From assembly GCF_002968015.1 (NCBI RefSeq), contig NZ_PUIP01000004.1, forward strand, positions 408,318 to 472,317: a stretch of 64,000 nt of DNA. The letters run 5' to 3'. Position numbers and translations under genes: made by a program. The notes beneath the pieces were generated by a model. The model was given only the letters and a program-made list of their open reading frames with translations. It made no database searches and had not been told where the DNA came from. Shown piece after piece: positions 37,870-46,493 of this stretch; the first letter of the stretch is position 1, and each line of letters starts with the position of its first letter. Source of the stretch: Massilia phosphatilytica (lineage in GTDB: Bacteria > Pseudomonadota > Gammaproteobacteria > Burkholderiales > Burkholderiaceae_D).

Positions 37870-39357
37870 TCACGACGCGAAGCCGATGCCGACGATACGG
37901 CTGCCCCAATCGTGGTTGGTGAGAATATCCTCGTTGACCAGCCACGCGCGCCGCGTGTTGCGCGGATCCACCGTCACCGCCGAATAGTCACCCCAGCGTC
38001 CACCCGTGAAGAACGTCGGACTCGTGAAGGCCGCGATGCCCGGGCTCAGCGAGTACGCGGTGCCATTGTTGTGGTCGAAGCCCGAGAACCGCACCTGGGC
38101 GTTGATGCCGCGTGGCGGGTCGGTCAGCGTCCAGGTCACGTAGATGTCGTTAGCGCTGTTGGCAGCGATCGAGGCATTGAAATCGAACGACGTCGACGTC
38201 CCGAAGAAGAACGCGCTTTGAACGAGCGAACTGGTCGCCGTATTGATCTGGTAGAACTTGGGCGCCGCATAGCCCACCAGGTTGACGGTATGAACCTGCC
38301 ACAGGAAGTCGCCCGTCTGCGTGCTGGCGTTGACGAAGCGGCCGTCGAGCGTGTCCAGCCGGGTGGACGTGCCCGGCTGCGGCGCGTCCGGCGGGGCGGT
38401 ATAGGCGGGCACGGCCACGCTCACCGGGCCGGTGAGCTGGATCGCGTTCGGCCTGCTCGAATTCGTCAGCGTGTACAGGCTCAAGGCGCTGCCGCCGGAC
38501 GCGGCGATCAGGTAAGTGCGGGCATTCTGGTCCAGCACGATCGGCGGCGCGAGCGTGGCGCGCAGGCCCGTGAACACGGGGACGGAGAAGCCCAGCCCGT
38601 TGTACAGGCGGGCTTTCGCCACCGCGAACATCTCGGCGTCCCGGAATCCGCCGGACGCCGTGAAGACGTTGGCGGTGATGATGACCGAGTCCTGGTCGTA
38701 GCCGAGCTGCGGATAGTCCCAGAAATCGCCGGCATTGAAGGTCACGTTCAACGCATAGATGAAATACGAGCCGAGCGGGTTCGACGTCGTCGAAATGGCG
38801 ACGAAGAACAGCTGGCGCGTGCTCGATTCCTGGAACGCGTCGGCCGTCACGACCCAGCGGTTCCACACGCTGTCATACACGGCGCGCGGGTCGAACAGCA
38901 CGCGGGTGGTGTAGCCGAAGAAGGCGGCGAGCGAGATGCTCGTGCGCTGGCTGGGATTCGTCCGCACGAAGATGTCGATATGCGAATTGGTGACTTCGAC
39001 AAAATGGTCGTGGCCCACGGCGCCGTGCGTGTCCGGCGGGATCAAGCCATCCACGTCGGTCGCGCCCGCGAAATTCGGGCCGACGAGGACGATCGGCGCG
39101 CGGGGGAGGGCTTCCATTTCCGCGTCCGCTTCCGCCTCGACGCGCTTGTCGGCCATCCGGTCCCGCAGTGTCGTTTTGAGCTCTTCGTACTCGGCGGCAG
39201 GCATCGTCGGCAGGAAGGGCTTCGATTTTCCTTGCGCGACCGCGCGGGCATCCGGCGCCGCGTTGTTTTCCATATCGTGCAGCATGGTTTCCACAGTCCT
39301 GAGCTGGGGCGCCGCGGCCTCCAGCTGAGTCCCGATTTCGATTGCAGAATGTTTCAC
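37870..39357 (-). CDS. Large beta-rich hypothetical protein
   Basis: A 495-residue protein with no signal peptide. Residues 1-85 are helical and charged; from about residue 90 there is a long beta-rich region with recurring 'WDYPQLGYDQDSVIITANVF', 'GDFLWQVHTVNL' and 'GGRWGDYSAVTVDP' blocks, suggesting a beta-propeller. 'PPDTHGAVGHDHFVEVTNSHIDIF' begins the domain and is seen in secreted bacterial proteins of unknown role. It starts with GTG, fixed by AAGGAG 7 bases upstream. The neighbouring 1.3 kb upstream holds no gene. Confidence 0.72.
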   Translation of the reverse strand: MKHSAIEIGTQLEAAAPQLRTVETMLHDMENNAAPDARAVAQGKSKPFLPTMPAAEYEELKTTLRDRMADKRVEAEADAEMEALPRAPIVLVGPNFAGATDVDGLIPPDTHGAVGHDHFVEVTNSHIDIFVRTNPSQRTSISLAAFFGYTTRVLFDPRAVYDSVWNRWVVTADAFQESSTRQLFFVAISTTSNPLGSYFIYALNVTFNAGDFWDYPQLGYDQDSVIITANVFTASGGFRDAEMFAVAKARLYNGLGFSVPVFTGLRATLAPPIVLDQNARTYLIAASGGSALSLYTLTNSSRPNAIQLTGPVSVAVPAYTAPPDAPQPGTSTRLDTLDGRFVNASTQTGDFLWQVHTVNLVGYAAPKFYQINTATSSLVQSAFFFGTSTSFDFNASIAANSANDIYVTWTLTDPPRGINAQVRFSGFDHNNGTAYSLSPGIAAFTSPTFFTGGRWGDYSAVTVDPRNTRRAWLVNEDILTNHDWGSRIVGIGFAS

Positions 39358-40161
39358 AGCATTACTCCTTTTCCATTGAAATAGCTTGCAGCGCTGGAAC
39401 CGGCTGAAGGGCAGGCCTTATTCCCGCGCCGTTCACTATCGTGACAAACGGGCTGGGCGTCGTTGATAGCGGTCAGGGCAATAGAAATCGCAAGCTCGGG
39501 CCGCGATAAGAGGGAATTCCTACTGTGTGTGGAATACACTGAGCCTCAAAAAGGAATGTGCTGATTCAGACCGACATTGACGTCGTTCACGTTGTATATT
39601 TCGTCGAGAATGAAATGCAAAGGCGCAGGCTGCACCTTTCACGAAGTCATTTAAATCGACATTATGTACTGTAATGTCGAGTTTATTAGATTTCGATAGA
39701 CGGCATCCGGGAGAGAAAGCGGTAAGGGAATATCCTATCCAGCCGGCCGACATTATGAAGACGCAAGTAAATGCGGAACCATTTTCTCGTCTGACTTTCG
39801 CTCGATCGAAACAGGATGTCGCGTTACGAATTGGGGCGCCAGCCGTCCGGTTGATTCATCGAGGCCTTGACCTTGCCGCATGAGTCCCGGGCCGGCATCC
39901 TCCGATCGAGCGTCCACCCATTGGCTGCCCCCGACAGCCTGGCGGACGCCGATGGCGACGCAGCGGTCAAACGTTCCAATGCATCGTCGAGACGAGTCAA
40001 CGCGCGCCCGACCACGGGGGCCTGACGCTCGGCCGATCGGGCAGCCTGTATTCGAGCATGGATTGCCCGGGTGGCGCGTCAGTATCGCGGCTGTACGGCG
40101 GATCGCCCATAATGCCGGGCAGAATGCGACACGGCGAGCCCGTACGCCAGCGTCGTCGCTG

Positions 40162-40195
40162 CGCTACCGGACGACGCACAACTCGTCCGGTAGCG
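40162..40195. repeat. Perfect 13-bp inverted repeat (hairpin)
   Basis: CGCTACCGGACGA (40162-40174) and TCGTCCGGTAGCG (40183-40195) are exactly complementary around an 8-base loop. No T-run follows on either strand and no gene ends nearby, so it is not an ordinary terminator. It may be a REP-like element, a recombination site or part of an RNA. Confidence 0.85.
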
Positions 40196-40474
40196 TGCAG
40201 CGCACGACCGGAGCCGGCCTTACACATGGTGACGCTCCGCGTCGACGCGAGCACGCGAGACGTCCTTCGCGAAGAAGGCCGCGCCCTGGATTAACGGCCC
40301 AGGATCCAGTAGGGGCGAGGCGATTGCATCGACATGACAGCGATTGATCTGTCAACGGGTCGGAAGTATTTTCCCGAGCGCTGGAACCAGCGGCTGGCGT
40401 GACATCGTTCTGTCGAAAGGTGTTTACCCCGCCAGGGAAGGCACCATGCTGGCACGCTCATAAACGTCATTTGA

Positions 40475-40490
40475 CATAATATAGATTATG
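40475..40490. promoter_or_regulatory. CATAAT-N4-ATTATG palindrome
   Basis: A 16-bp inverted repeat in an AT-rich segment, overlapping a TTGACA (40471-40476). It lies 212 bp before the AAA-TOPRIM gene and could be an operator/promoter for it or for an untranslated RNA. No matching -10 at proper distance is convincing. Confidence 0.35.
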
Positions 40491-40701
40491 CGAAACATGG
40501 TCTGCACCGTAAAGCTAAGCGCACGAGGATTACAGTTGACCAACCATGAGCGGCTTGGGCCACAATTTCCCTTCCTGGTTGATCGATGCACGCCCACAGC
40601 ATGACTTAGCAGCTAGTCAACTATCTTTGCTTCCGCTATTCTGGTCAGAAACTGTCCCCGTGTAGCGTCGAAAGAAATATTCCCTTCGTACAAAAACCTT
40701 A

Positions 40702-42528
40702 ATGATCACTTCGCTTGAACTTACTAACTTCCGTGGGTATCAATCCTTACAACTAGATCTCGCTCCAGTTACAGTTGTACTGGGCAGCAACGCCTCCGGA
40801 AAATCCACGTTACTCTCCGCGCTGGCGATGCTGAGCCATGGCGCTGATATGGTTGCGCATGACGCTAGGCGGCAAAATCAAACGCGCTACACCATAGGAG
40901 ACGGCCCGTTGGCCGGTCTCGCTGACAAGTTTGGCGGCTGGAAGGAAGTCTTTCACCGCGCGGGCGGCGTTTCAGCAGATCAACTTGCGGTCACAGGCTC
41001 GTACGACAACGACAGTTGGGTTCAGAAAGTGTCGATCTCTGCTACCGCGCCTAGTTTTCCGGGAGCGCAGAACGTTGAATTGGATACGCATTTCTCGCCC
41101 AAAGGTATTGCAGAAGCCGGGCTTGATGCCTCCTGTCTTCTACTTGAGCACATGAGTACGCTCCCGTTCAAGGAGGTCTACCTCTCAAACGAGGAATTCG
41201 AAAAGGCAGCGCAATCTGGCTCGACACTCAGTTGCATCCGAAATACCTTAATTCGCTTGGACGAGGAATCAATCAAGCGCTTGAATCTAAGGCTTAAGTC
41301 GCTCACAGGCGCAGAAATCAGCTGGTCCATACCTCACCATGACGCCGAACAAGGTGCTCCTCTTGCCGTCGACTTTCGGTCGAATGGCGATACCTTTGAA
41401 ATAGGAGGTGCAAATCACGGATTGGTAAGTGCGCTGGCTCTACTGACTAATATGGAGGCCGCACTCAGTCGCCCTACCGCTACCGGCTCTCGTTTGCTGC
41501 TCCTGGACGAACCCGAAGTTCACTTGAATCCCCGCACACAAGCTGCCTTTGCGAAACAACTTGTCGAAGCAGCACGCGCTGCAAAGGCGCAGATTGTATT
41601 TGTGACCCACTCGGACCACATTATTCGCCAATTGCTGCCTCAATCGGACTGCAAAATCTTCAATATCGAAAGGCGGTTTTCGCGACTTCGACGAATTCAT
41701 ACCCAAAAGGAGTTACTAAAAGCGCTGGATTCAACTCGGGACCTGGCGCCTTATGCTGCGGTAAACTTTCTATCTTCAAGAAAGGTTCTACTTGTTGAAG
41801 GGCCAACCGATGAGACGATTATCCAGCGCGCGGCAATTGCCCACTTCGCAAACGCACAAGACCGGCTGACCCAGTTCGGAAACTGGACGTTGCTCCCTCT
41901 GGACGGTGTCGATAATGCCCCGGCACCGGGTCTGATCCAGAAACTATTTTCGAGCCCGCTCCTCCCGACACTCAAGCCAAGCGAAAACATGATGGTTGCT
42001 CGCGTCCGCGATCGCGACTATCACAGGGAACCGTGCTTCGATATCAAGAAAGGCACACAGGTATGGCGATTAGAAAAGGTCTGGACTCGTCATAGCATGG
42101 AATCAGCATGGCTTGACGAGGAAATACTTAGCGCTTTACTCCTCGTCGCCGTGGGTCCTGACGTTAAGGACCGCATTACAGGACGCGTAAAGGCCGCCAT
42201 ATCGGAGGCGGATGCCAATGTCGAACTTCTCGATAATGCAGTGTACGACCTCACCGAATGCTTGCGTAAGTCGCGCCTCTTCGAGGGTAAAGCAGCTGCG
42301 GCTCATGCTCGCAGTCGTGTTCGCGGAGACCCAAAAGTTTGGCAACATGGCAAGGATCGGGCTGAATTTATTTTGCGCCATATCCGATCAAGCTTACCAT
42401 TGTCTCTACAGAACAAGGTCCGCGGCAGTATCGATAAAATTTTACAAGGAATTCCGATCGAAGATCTCAGTGGTGTTGTGGTCCCATCAGAGATCAAGAC
42501 GCTTCTCGATAACCTAGTCGATCTTTAG
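40702..42528 (+). CDS. AAA ATPase-TOPRIM fusion, OLD/PARIS-like candidate defence nuclease
   Basis: A 608-residue soluble protein. The N-terminal half is an SMC/OLD-type ATPase: Walker A GSNASGKS (28-35), an ABC-like 'GGANHGLVSALALL' signature region, Walker B 'LLLLDEPEVHL' (Asp269, Glu270) and His-loop 'FVTHSDHI'. After residue 355 a TOPRIM-like domain begins: 'VLLVEGPTDE' with Glu366 and a DxD at Asp437/Asp439, then 'WTRHSMESAWLDEEI', reminiscent of the 'R-H-x-I-E-N' element of DUF4435 (the AriB part of PARIS). Codon usage and GC (about 50% by eye) differ sharply from neighbours. No GajB-type helicase or other partner is adjacent, so it may act alone. Confidence 0.82.
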   Translation: MITSLELTNFRGYQSLQLDLAPVTVVLGSNASGKSTLLSALAMLSHGADMVAHDARRQNQTRYTIGDGPLAGLADKFGGWKEVFHRAGGVSADQLAVTGSYDNDSWVQKVSISATAPSFPGAQNVELDTHFSPKGIAEAGLDASCLLLEHMSTLPFKEVYLSNEEFEKAAQSGSTLSCIRNTLIRLDEESIKRLNLRLKSLTGAEISWSIPHHDAEQGAPLAVDFRSNGDTFEIGGANHGLVSALALLTNMEAALSRPTATGSRLLLLDEPEVHLNPRTQAAFAKQLVEAARAAKAQIVFVTHSDHIIRQLLPQSDCKIFNIERRFSRLRRIHTQKELLKALDSTRDLAPYAAVNFLSSRKVLLVEGPTDETIIQRAAIAHFANAQDRLTQFGNWTLLPLDGVDNAPAPGLIQKLFSSPLLPTLKPSENMMVARVRDRDYHREPCFDIKKGTQVWRLEKVWTRHSMESAWLDEEILSALLLVAVGPDVKDRITGRVKAAISEADANVELLDNAVYDLTECLRKSRLFEGKAAAAHARSRVRGDPKVWQHGKDRAEFILRHIRSSLPLSLQNKVRGSIDKILQGIPIEDLSGVVVPSEIKTLLDNLVDL

Positions 42529-42562
42529 CAAAAAAGGTTTTTGATATCTCATAGAAAATCCT

Positions 42563-42595
42563 AGTGTCGAGGGTTCGATTCCCGCTCCGGACCAC
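42563..42595 (+). other. tRNA 3'-end-like fragment, candidate att site
   Basis: The T-arm/T-loop core GGGTTCGATTCCC (42571-42583) is followed by GCTCCGGACCACC, resembling the acceptor end of a tRNA; no anticodon or D-arm lies upstream. Such 3' remnants mark integration sites of elements that use tRNA genes. The spacing from T-loop to a CCA is two bases short of canonical, so it may be degenerate. It ends 35 bp after the AAA-TOPRIM stop. Confidence 0.6.
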
Positions 42596-42618
42596 CTTAA
42601 ATTCAGCAATTCAAGTAG

Positions 42619-42650
42619 AGTGCCAACCCATACAGGTTGGCGCTTTGCTT
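42619..42650 (+). terminator. Terminator after the tRNA-like fragment
   Basis: AGTGCCAACC pairs with GGTTGGCGCT (one G-U pair) around CATACA, followed by a T-containing tail TTGCTTT. Its place just after a tRNA 3' end is where a tRNA terminator would be. Confidence 0.65.
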
Positions 42651-42802
42651 TCCACCTTCCCAGTAGCGATTCCACAACGATGTAAGTTGGTGGCGGCTTT
42701 GAGACTCGGCACGTATTTCCACATATCGGACGGTCCCAGTGCTGACTTAGGTATAAGTACTATCGCATACCCCCCGATCCCGCGGCCACGATTGAGGGAC
42801 CG

Positions 42803-44431
42803 TCAATTCCCCAGCAACGCATCCTTGAAGCCCTGAACCGCCGGCTTCGGCTGGAAACTGGCATCGAACAGCAACGGCCAATCAGGCGATCCCGGCTGAT
42901 TGATCCAGCTGTCGGTATCCCACACGCCCCAGACCGTGATGCCAGCTCGCTGCGACGCCGGCACGGCCCGCAGATACGCGGCGATGATGTCGTGATAGCG
43001 CTGCTGCTGCCTTGTGGCCGCTTCCGCCGTGAAGCTCGTGTAAGCGCTCTTCATGCTCACGTCCATTTCGGAAATCTTGACTTTCAGGCCGCGATCCGCG
43101 ACGGCCTTCAGGGACGACTCGATGGCCGTGATGCTCGGCCAGTCGATGGTCACGTGCATCTGGAAGCCGACGCCCGTGATGGGCACGCCGCGCGCTTTCA
43201 TGCCGTCGATGAGGGACAGCAGGTTCGCCGTCTTCTGCCCGCCGGCCTCGATGTTGTAGTCGTTGTAGAACAGGTCGACTTGCGGATCGACGGCGCGCGC
43301 GTTGATGAAGGCCTGGTCGATGAAGTCGAGCCCCATCCGCTGGCTGAACACCGAGCTGCGCAGGATGTTGTTCACCGTCGGCTGACCGTCGTCGGCCAGC
43401 GCCTCGTTGACCACGTCCCAACTGACCACCCGTCCCTGGAAATGCGAAACGATGGTCTGAACATGGTTCTTCAGCATCGCCGCAAAGTCACCCGAGTAAT
43501 TCGTCATGAAAGCGGGAACCTGGTAATCGGAATGCCAGATCAGCGTATGCCCGTGGACGTCGATGCCGTTGGCGTTCGCGAACGACACGAAATCATCGGC
43601 CTGGCTGAACGTGAAGGTGTTCTCCTGGGGATGCAGATAGCCCATCTTCATGATGTTGCCAGCCGTCATCTGATTAAAGTTGGGAAAGACGACGGTCTGC
43701 TGCCGCGCGCTGGTGCTGCTGTTGATGATGCTGTTGTTCTCGGATCCCGCATTGACAGCCACGCCGATCGGGAAGCTCGCCAGGGACTTCAACCCGCCGC
43801 CGGTGTCGCTGCTCTGCACGGAAAAATTCGCGGTCAGCGACGTGTTGCCGTTCATCGTGATCGTCAGCGGATTCGTGGTGCCGGAAGCGGCTCCACTCCA
43901 GCCCGAGAAGAGCGAACCCTGGAGCGGCGTCGCCGTGAGCGTCACCGCACTGCCCGCCTTGTAGCTGTAGTTGCCTGGCGCGGGGCTGATCGTGCCGCTG
44001 CCGCTGCCACCGGTATTGACTGTCAGGGTATAGCTCGCGCCGCCGCCGCCGCCGTTGTCGGTGCCGTTGACCTGCAACTGCGCCCCACTCTGCTTGGCCA
44101 CGTAGCGGATGTAATAATTGCCGTTGATGCGCGCGGGCATCTGGTTCGACGCCACGTTGGTGTACGACACACCGTTGATGGTGAACGTCTGCGCCAGCCT
44201 GGAAGCGACGCTGTCGATGGTGCCGGCGGTGAACAGGCACACGTTCGCGGGGCCGTTCAATACGGTGGGCAATGTCATCGGCTTCGGATTATTGCACGTC
44301 GTACCCGCACTGCTGGCGGCCGATTTCAGCGTGGCGGATGCTGCGTGGACATGGCCGATGGCGATGGCCAAACCCAGCATTCCGCTGAAAAGGTACTGCA
44401 ACGACATCCTGGCTCTTCGGGCTGTTTTCAT
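42803..44431 (-). CDS. Secreted GH10 endo-1,4-beta-xylanase with InlB-type repeat domain
   Basis: A 542-residue secreted protein. Signal peptide (1-31, cut near 'HVHA-AS'), an N-terminal small beta domain (about 40-125), a Gly-rich linker, one divergent InlB B-repeat ('GSGTISPAPGNYSYKAGSAVTL...FSGW', about 130-205), and a C-terminal GH10 barrel (about 220-540). The acid/base is Glu343 in 'WDVVNEAL' and the nucleophile Glu455 in 'KISEMDV'; 'HGHTLIWHS' is the conserved barrel segment. It hydrolyses xylan backbone outside the cell. ATG at 44431 has AAAGGAA upstream. Confidence 0.93.
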   Translation of the reverse strand: MKTARRARMSLQYLFSGMLGLAIAIGHVHAASATLKSAASSAGTTCNNPKPMTLPTVLNGPANVCLFTAGTIDSVASRLAQTFTINGVSYTNVASNQMPARINGNYYIRYVAKQSGAQLQVNGTDNGGGGGASYTLTVNTGGSGSGTISPAPGNYSYKAGSAVTLTATPLQGSLFSGWSGAASGTTNPLTITMNGNTSLTANFSVQSSDTGGGLKSLASFPIGVAVNAGSENNSIINSSTSARQQTVVFPNFNQMTAGNIMKMGYLHPQENTFTFSQADDFVSFANANGIDVHGHTLIWHSDYQVPAFMTNYSGDFAAMLKNHVQTIVSHFQGRVVSWDVVNEALADDGQPTVNNILRSSVFSQRMGLDFIDQAFINARAVDPQVDLFYNDYNIEAGGQKTANLLSLIDGMKARGVPITGVGFQMHVTIDWPSITAIESSLKAVADRGLKVKISEMDVSMKSAYTSFTAEAATRQQQRYHDIIAAYLRAVPASQRAGITVWGVWDTDSWINQPGSPDWPLLFDASFQPKPAVQGFKDALLGN

Positions 44432-44567
44432 GGTATTTACGTTCCTTTCGGATCGAATGCTACCTGCCCGCCTCGTTGGTGACGTTACGAATTCCCACAG
44501 TTCACATTTCAAAATTGATCAGCGCGACGGGATATTTTTCGTGACGCATCACGAAATAACACCCGAA

Positions 44568-45005
44568 TCAACCCTGCTGCGCTTCCGCAAGCCCGACAAT
44601 GATTCCCTCCGGTCCACGCACATAAGCCAGTCGATACGACGCGCCGTAGCGCATCTCGCCGATGACCTCGGCACCATGCTCGCGCAGGCGCGCCAGCAAC
44701 GCGTCGATGCCGTCGACGGCGAACATCACTCGGCGCAGGCCGAGCGCGTTCACCGGCGTGTCGACAGGGCCGAATCGCACGGCGTCCGGCGTGTGAAACT
44801 TGTCCAGTTCGATACCGTGGCCATCTGGCGTGCGCAACATCGCGAGCGTCGCCCTGACGTTCTCGAGCCCGATGAGGCGCCCGACCTCCGGTCCCTCGAC
44901 CGTCGTTTCACCCTCCAGCGCGAGTCCCAGTTCGATGAAAAATGCCTTCACGGCCTCGAGATCGTCGACGACGATGAGGACGTTATCCATGCGTTTGATC
45001 GTCAT
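44568..45005 (-). CDS. VOC-family (glyoxalase/bleomycin-resistance-like) protein
   Basis: A 145-residue vicinal-oxygen-chelate protein with two beta-alpha-beta-beta-beta modules: 'RMDNVLIVVDDLEAVKAFFIELG' opens the first, 'RRVMFAVDGIDALLARLREHGAEVIG' the second. Putative metal ligands are Glu/His in 'HGIELDKF' and the C-terminal 'GIIVGLAE'. The reaction is unknown. GGAGGAAGGG precedes the ATG, which overlaps the LysR gene stop (ATGA), so it is coupled to that regulator. Confidence 0.85.
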   Translation of the reverse strand: MTIKRMDNVLIVVDDLEAVKAFFIELGLALEGETTVEGPEVGRLIGLENVRATLAMLRTPDGHGIELDKFHTPDAVRFGPVDTPVNALGLRRVMFAVDGIDALLARLREHGAEVIGEMRYGASYRLAYVRGPEGIIVGLAEAQQG

Positions 45006-45904
45006 TGCCCTTCCTCCATGAGTTCGATGACCCAGTCGATGAACGTCCGTAACTTCCTGCCGACCCGCCGGTTCGACGGATACGCAATAGTCAGGGGCAT
45101 CGGCGCGATCTCCCAGCCGTCGAACAGCTGGACGAGTTCGCCGTTCGCGACCGCTTTCTGCGCCATGTAATCCGGCAGCCACAGCACGCCCAGGCCAGCG
45201 ATCCCGGCCGCGAGATACGCGTTGCCATCGTCGATCGCCAGCATGTACCGGGCATCCAGCAGCACGGTTTCATGAGCCCGCCGCAGCGCGTAATCGAATC
45301 CCTGGCCGGAGCGCGCGCCGCGGAACTGCACGATGCGGTGCGATGGCTCGCGCAGCTGCGCCGGATGCGCCGGCACACCGGTGCGTTCCAGATAGGCCGG
45401 CGCCGCATAGACGCGCAACTGCAGGTCGGCCACACGCCGGGCGACCAGCGACTGGTCGGTCAGCGCGCCGCCGCGCACGACGCAATCGACGTTCTCCCCG
45501 ATCAGGTCCACCATCCGGTCGCTGACGCCCAGGTCGAGCTGGATGTCCGGGTAGCGCGCGTAAAACGCGGGAAGCGCCGGCACGAGCAGCATCGTCGCGA
45601 ACGGGCTCGGCACATCGACACGCAAGCGCCCTGCCGGCGCGGCTACCTTGTTCGGTAACCCGGCTTCGAGGTCTTCCAGGTCGGCCAGCATGTGTACCAC
45701 ACGTTCGTAGTAGACCGCGCCGTCTTCCGTGACGTTGACCTTGCGCGTGGTCCGGTGCAGCAGTTTTACGCGCAGCCGCGTTTCCAGTTGCTGGATGAGC
45801 TGAGTCACGGTCGCCCGGCTGATGTCCAGCGTCTGCGCGGCTTTCGTAAAACTGCCGGCTTCCACGACGCGCACGAACGCCCGCATGCCATCGAATCGAT
45901 CCAC
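45002..45904 (-). CDS. LysR-family transcriptional regulator
   Basis: A 300-residue LysR protein. The HTH is 'GSFTKAAQTLDISRATVTQLIQQLETRLRVKLLHRTTRKV' (about residues 17-56); the effector domain follows. The pattern 'VDRFDGMRAFVRVVEAGSF' is typical of the CrgA/DmlR-like subgroup. It begins at GTG 45904, fixed by AGGAG; a longer frame to 45964 has no ribosome site. It is divergent from the RidA gene and coupled to the VOC gene; a palindrome at 45925-45943 is its probable binding site. Confidence 0.92.
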   Translation of the reverse strand: MDRFDGMRAFVRVVEAGSFTKAAQTLDISRATVTQLIQQLETRLRVKLLHRTTRKVNVTEDGAVYYERVVHMLADLEDLEAGLPNKVAAPAGRLRVDVPSPFATMLLVPALPAFYARYPDIQLDLGVSDRMVDLIGENVDCVVRGGALTDQSLVARRVADLQLRVYAAPAYLERTGVPAHPAQLREPSHRIVQFRGARSGQGFDYALRRAHETVLLDARYMLAIDDGNAYLAAGIAGLGVLWLPDYMAQKAVANGELVQLFDGWEIAPMPLTIAYPSNRRVGRKLRTFIDWVIELMEEGQ

Positions 45905-45924
45905 GGCAACTCCTGAGTCATGAT

Positions 45925-45943
45925 TGTTTGAATTATACAAACA
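45925..45943. promoter_or_regulatory. LysR-type operator between lysR and ridA-like genes
   Basis: TGTTTG and CAAACA form an inverted repeat with a 7-bp AT spacer. On the minus strand the spacer holds a TATAAT (45932-45937) that could be the lysR -10, implying autorepression. The divergent layout fits LysR control of the ridA-like gene. Confidence 0.65.
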
Positions 45944-46022
45944 GTGCTGACGCGACTTGCCCATTTATCGGAAACGTTCCGGCGTCTACAGTGACCACCT
46001 TGACCAACCCAAGGAGATCATC

Positions 46023-46412
46023 ATGACTATCCGCGACGTCGTTTTCCCACCGGGCCGCCAGGCGCTCTACGAAACAAACCGTTATTCGCCGGCGGTACGT
46101 GCCAACGGCTTCCTGTTCGTGTCCGGCCAGGTCGGCAGCCGCGACGACGGCTCGCCCGAGCCCGACCTCGACGACCAGGTCCGGCGCGCCTTCGAGAACC
46201 TGAACGCCATCCTGGCCGCGGCCGGCTGCCGCTTCGAGGACGTGGTCGACGTCACCGTATTCATCGTCGATCCGCAAGCGAAGTTCGAGCGCATCTGGAA
46301 CATCGCCCGGGAATACTGGGGCGAAGCGCCCTATCCGACTGTCACCGCCGTGGGCGTCACCTGGCTCTACGGATTCGAATTCGAGATCAAGGTCATCGCA
46401 CGTTTACCGTGA
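46023..46412 (+). CDS. RidA/YjgF-family protein
   Basis: A 129-residue Rid-family protein: 'ANGFLFVSGQVGSRDDGS' and 'FENLNAILAAAGCRFEDVVDVTVFIVD' are standard. The Arg that defines true imine deaminases (in 'R-x-x-x' of the C-terminal strand) is not clearly present, so it may belong to a Rid subfamily without that activity. AAGGAG fixes the ATG. It is the likely target of the divergent LysR regulator. Confidence 0.85.
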   Translation: MTIRDVVFPPGRQALYETNRYSPAVRANGFLFVSGQVGSRDDGSPEPDLDDQVRRAFENLNAILAAAGCRFEDVVDVTVFIVDPQAKFERIWNIAREYWGEAPYPTVTAVGVTWLYGFEFEIKVIARLP

Positions 46413-46493
46413 CTCGTCACTTAAAGCATTAGTTTCAGATCAATGCGCCAGCTTGATTCCGCTCAGTGCACAATATGCGGAACGGAGGTCAGC

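Larger units (their letters stand above)
39358..40701. other. 1.3 kb gene-poor stretch
   Basis: No gene I can support. The left part (39358-39860) and the right part (40440-40701) are noticeably more AT-rich than the surroundings; the middle (39880-40330) is GC-rich. Short open frames here lack ribosome sites and family resemblance. It contains a 13-bp-stem hairpin (40162-40195) and a CATAAT / ATTATG palindrome (40475-40490). The stretch borders the AAA-TOPRIM gene and could be the decayed left flank of an acquired element. Confidence 0.6.

Noticed and set aside
39674..39883. Plus-strand frame of 69 codons in the gene-poor stretch
   Set aside because: No ribosome site, no recognised motif, ordinary length for chance; kept only as part of the gene-poor stretch.
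39824..40015. Minus-strand frame of 63 codons starting with GTG, containing 'LTRLDDALERL'
   Set aside because: A coiled-coil-like start is not enough; there is no ribosome site and no family resemblance.
42517..42595. A complete tRNA gene ending at 42595
   Set aside because: The upstream 45 bases cannot form D-arm and anticodon arm; only the T-arm and acceptor-like end are present.
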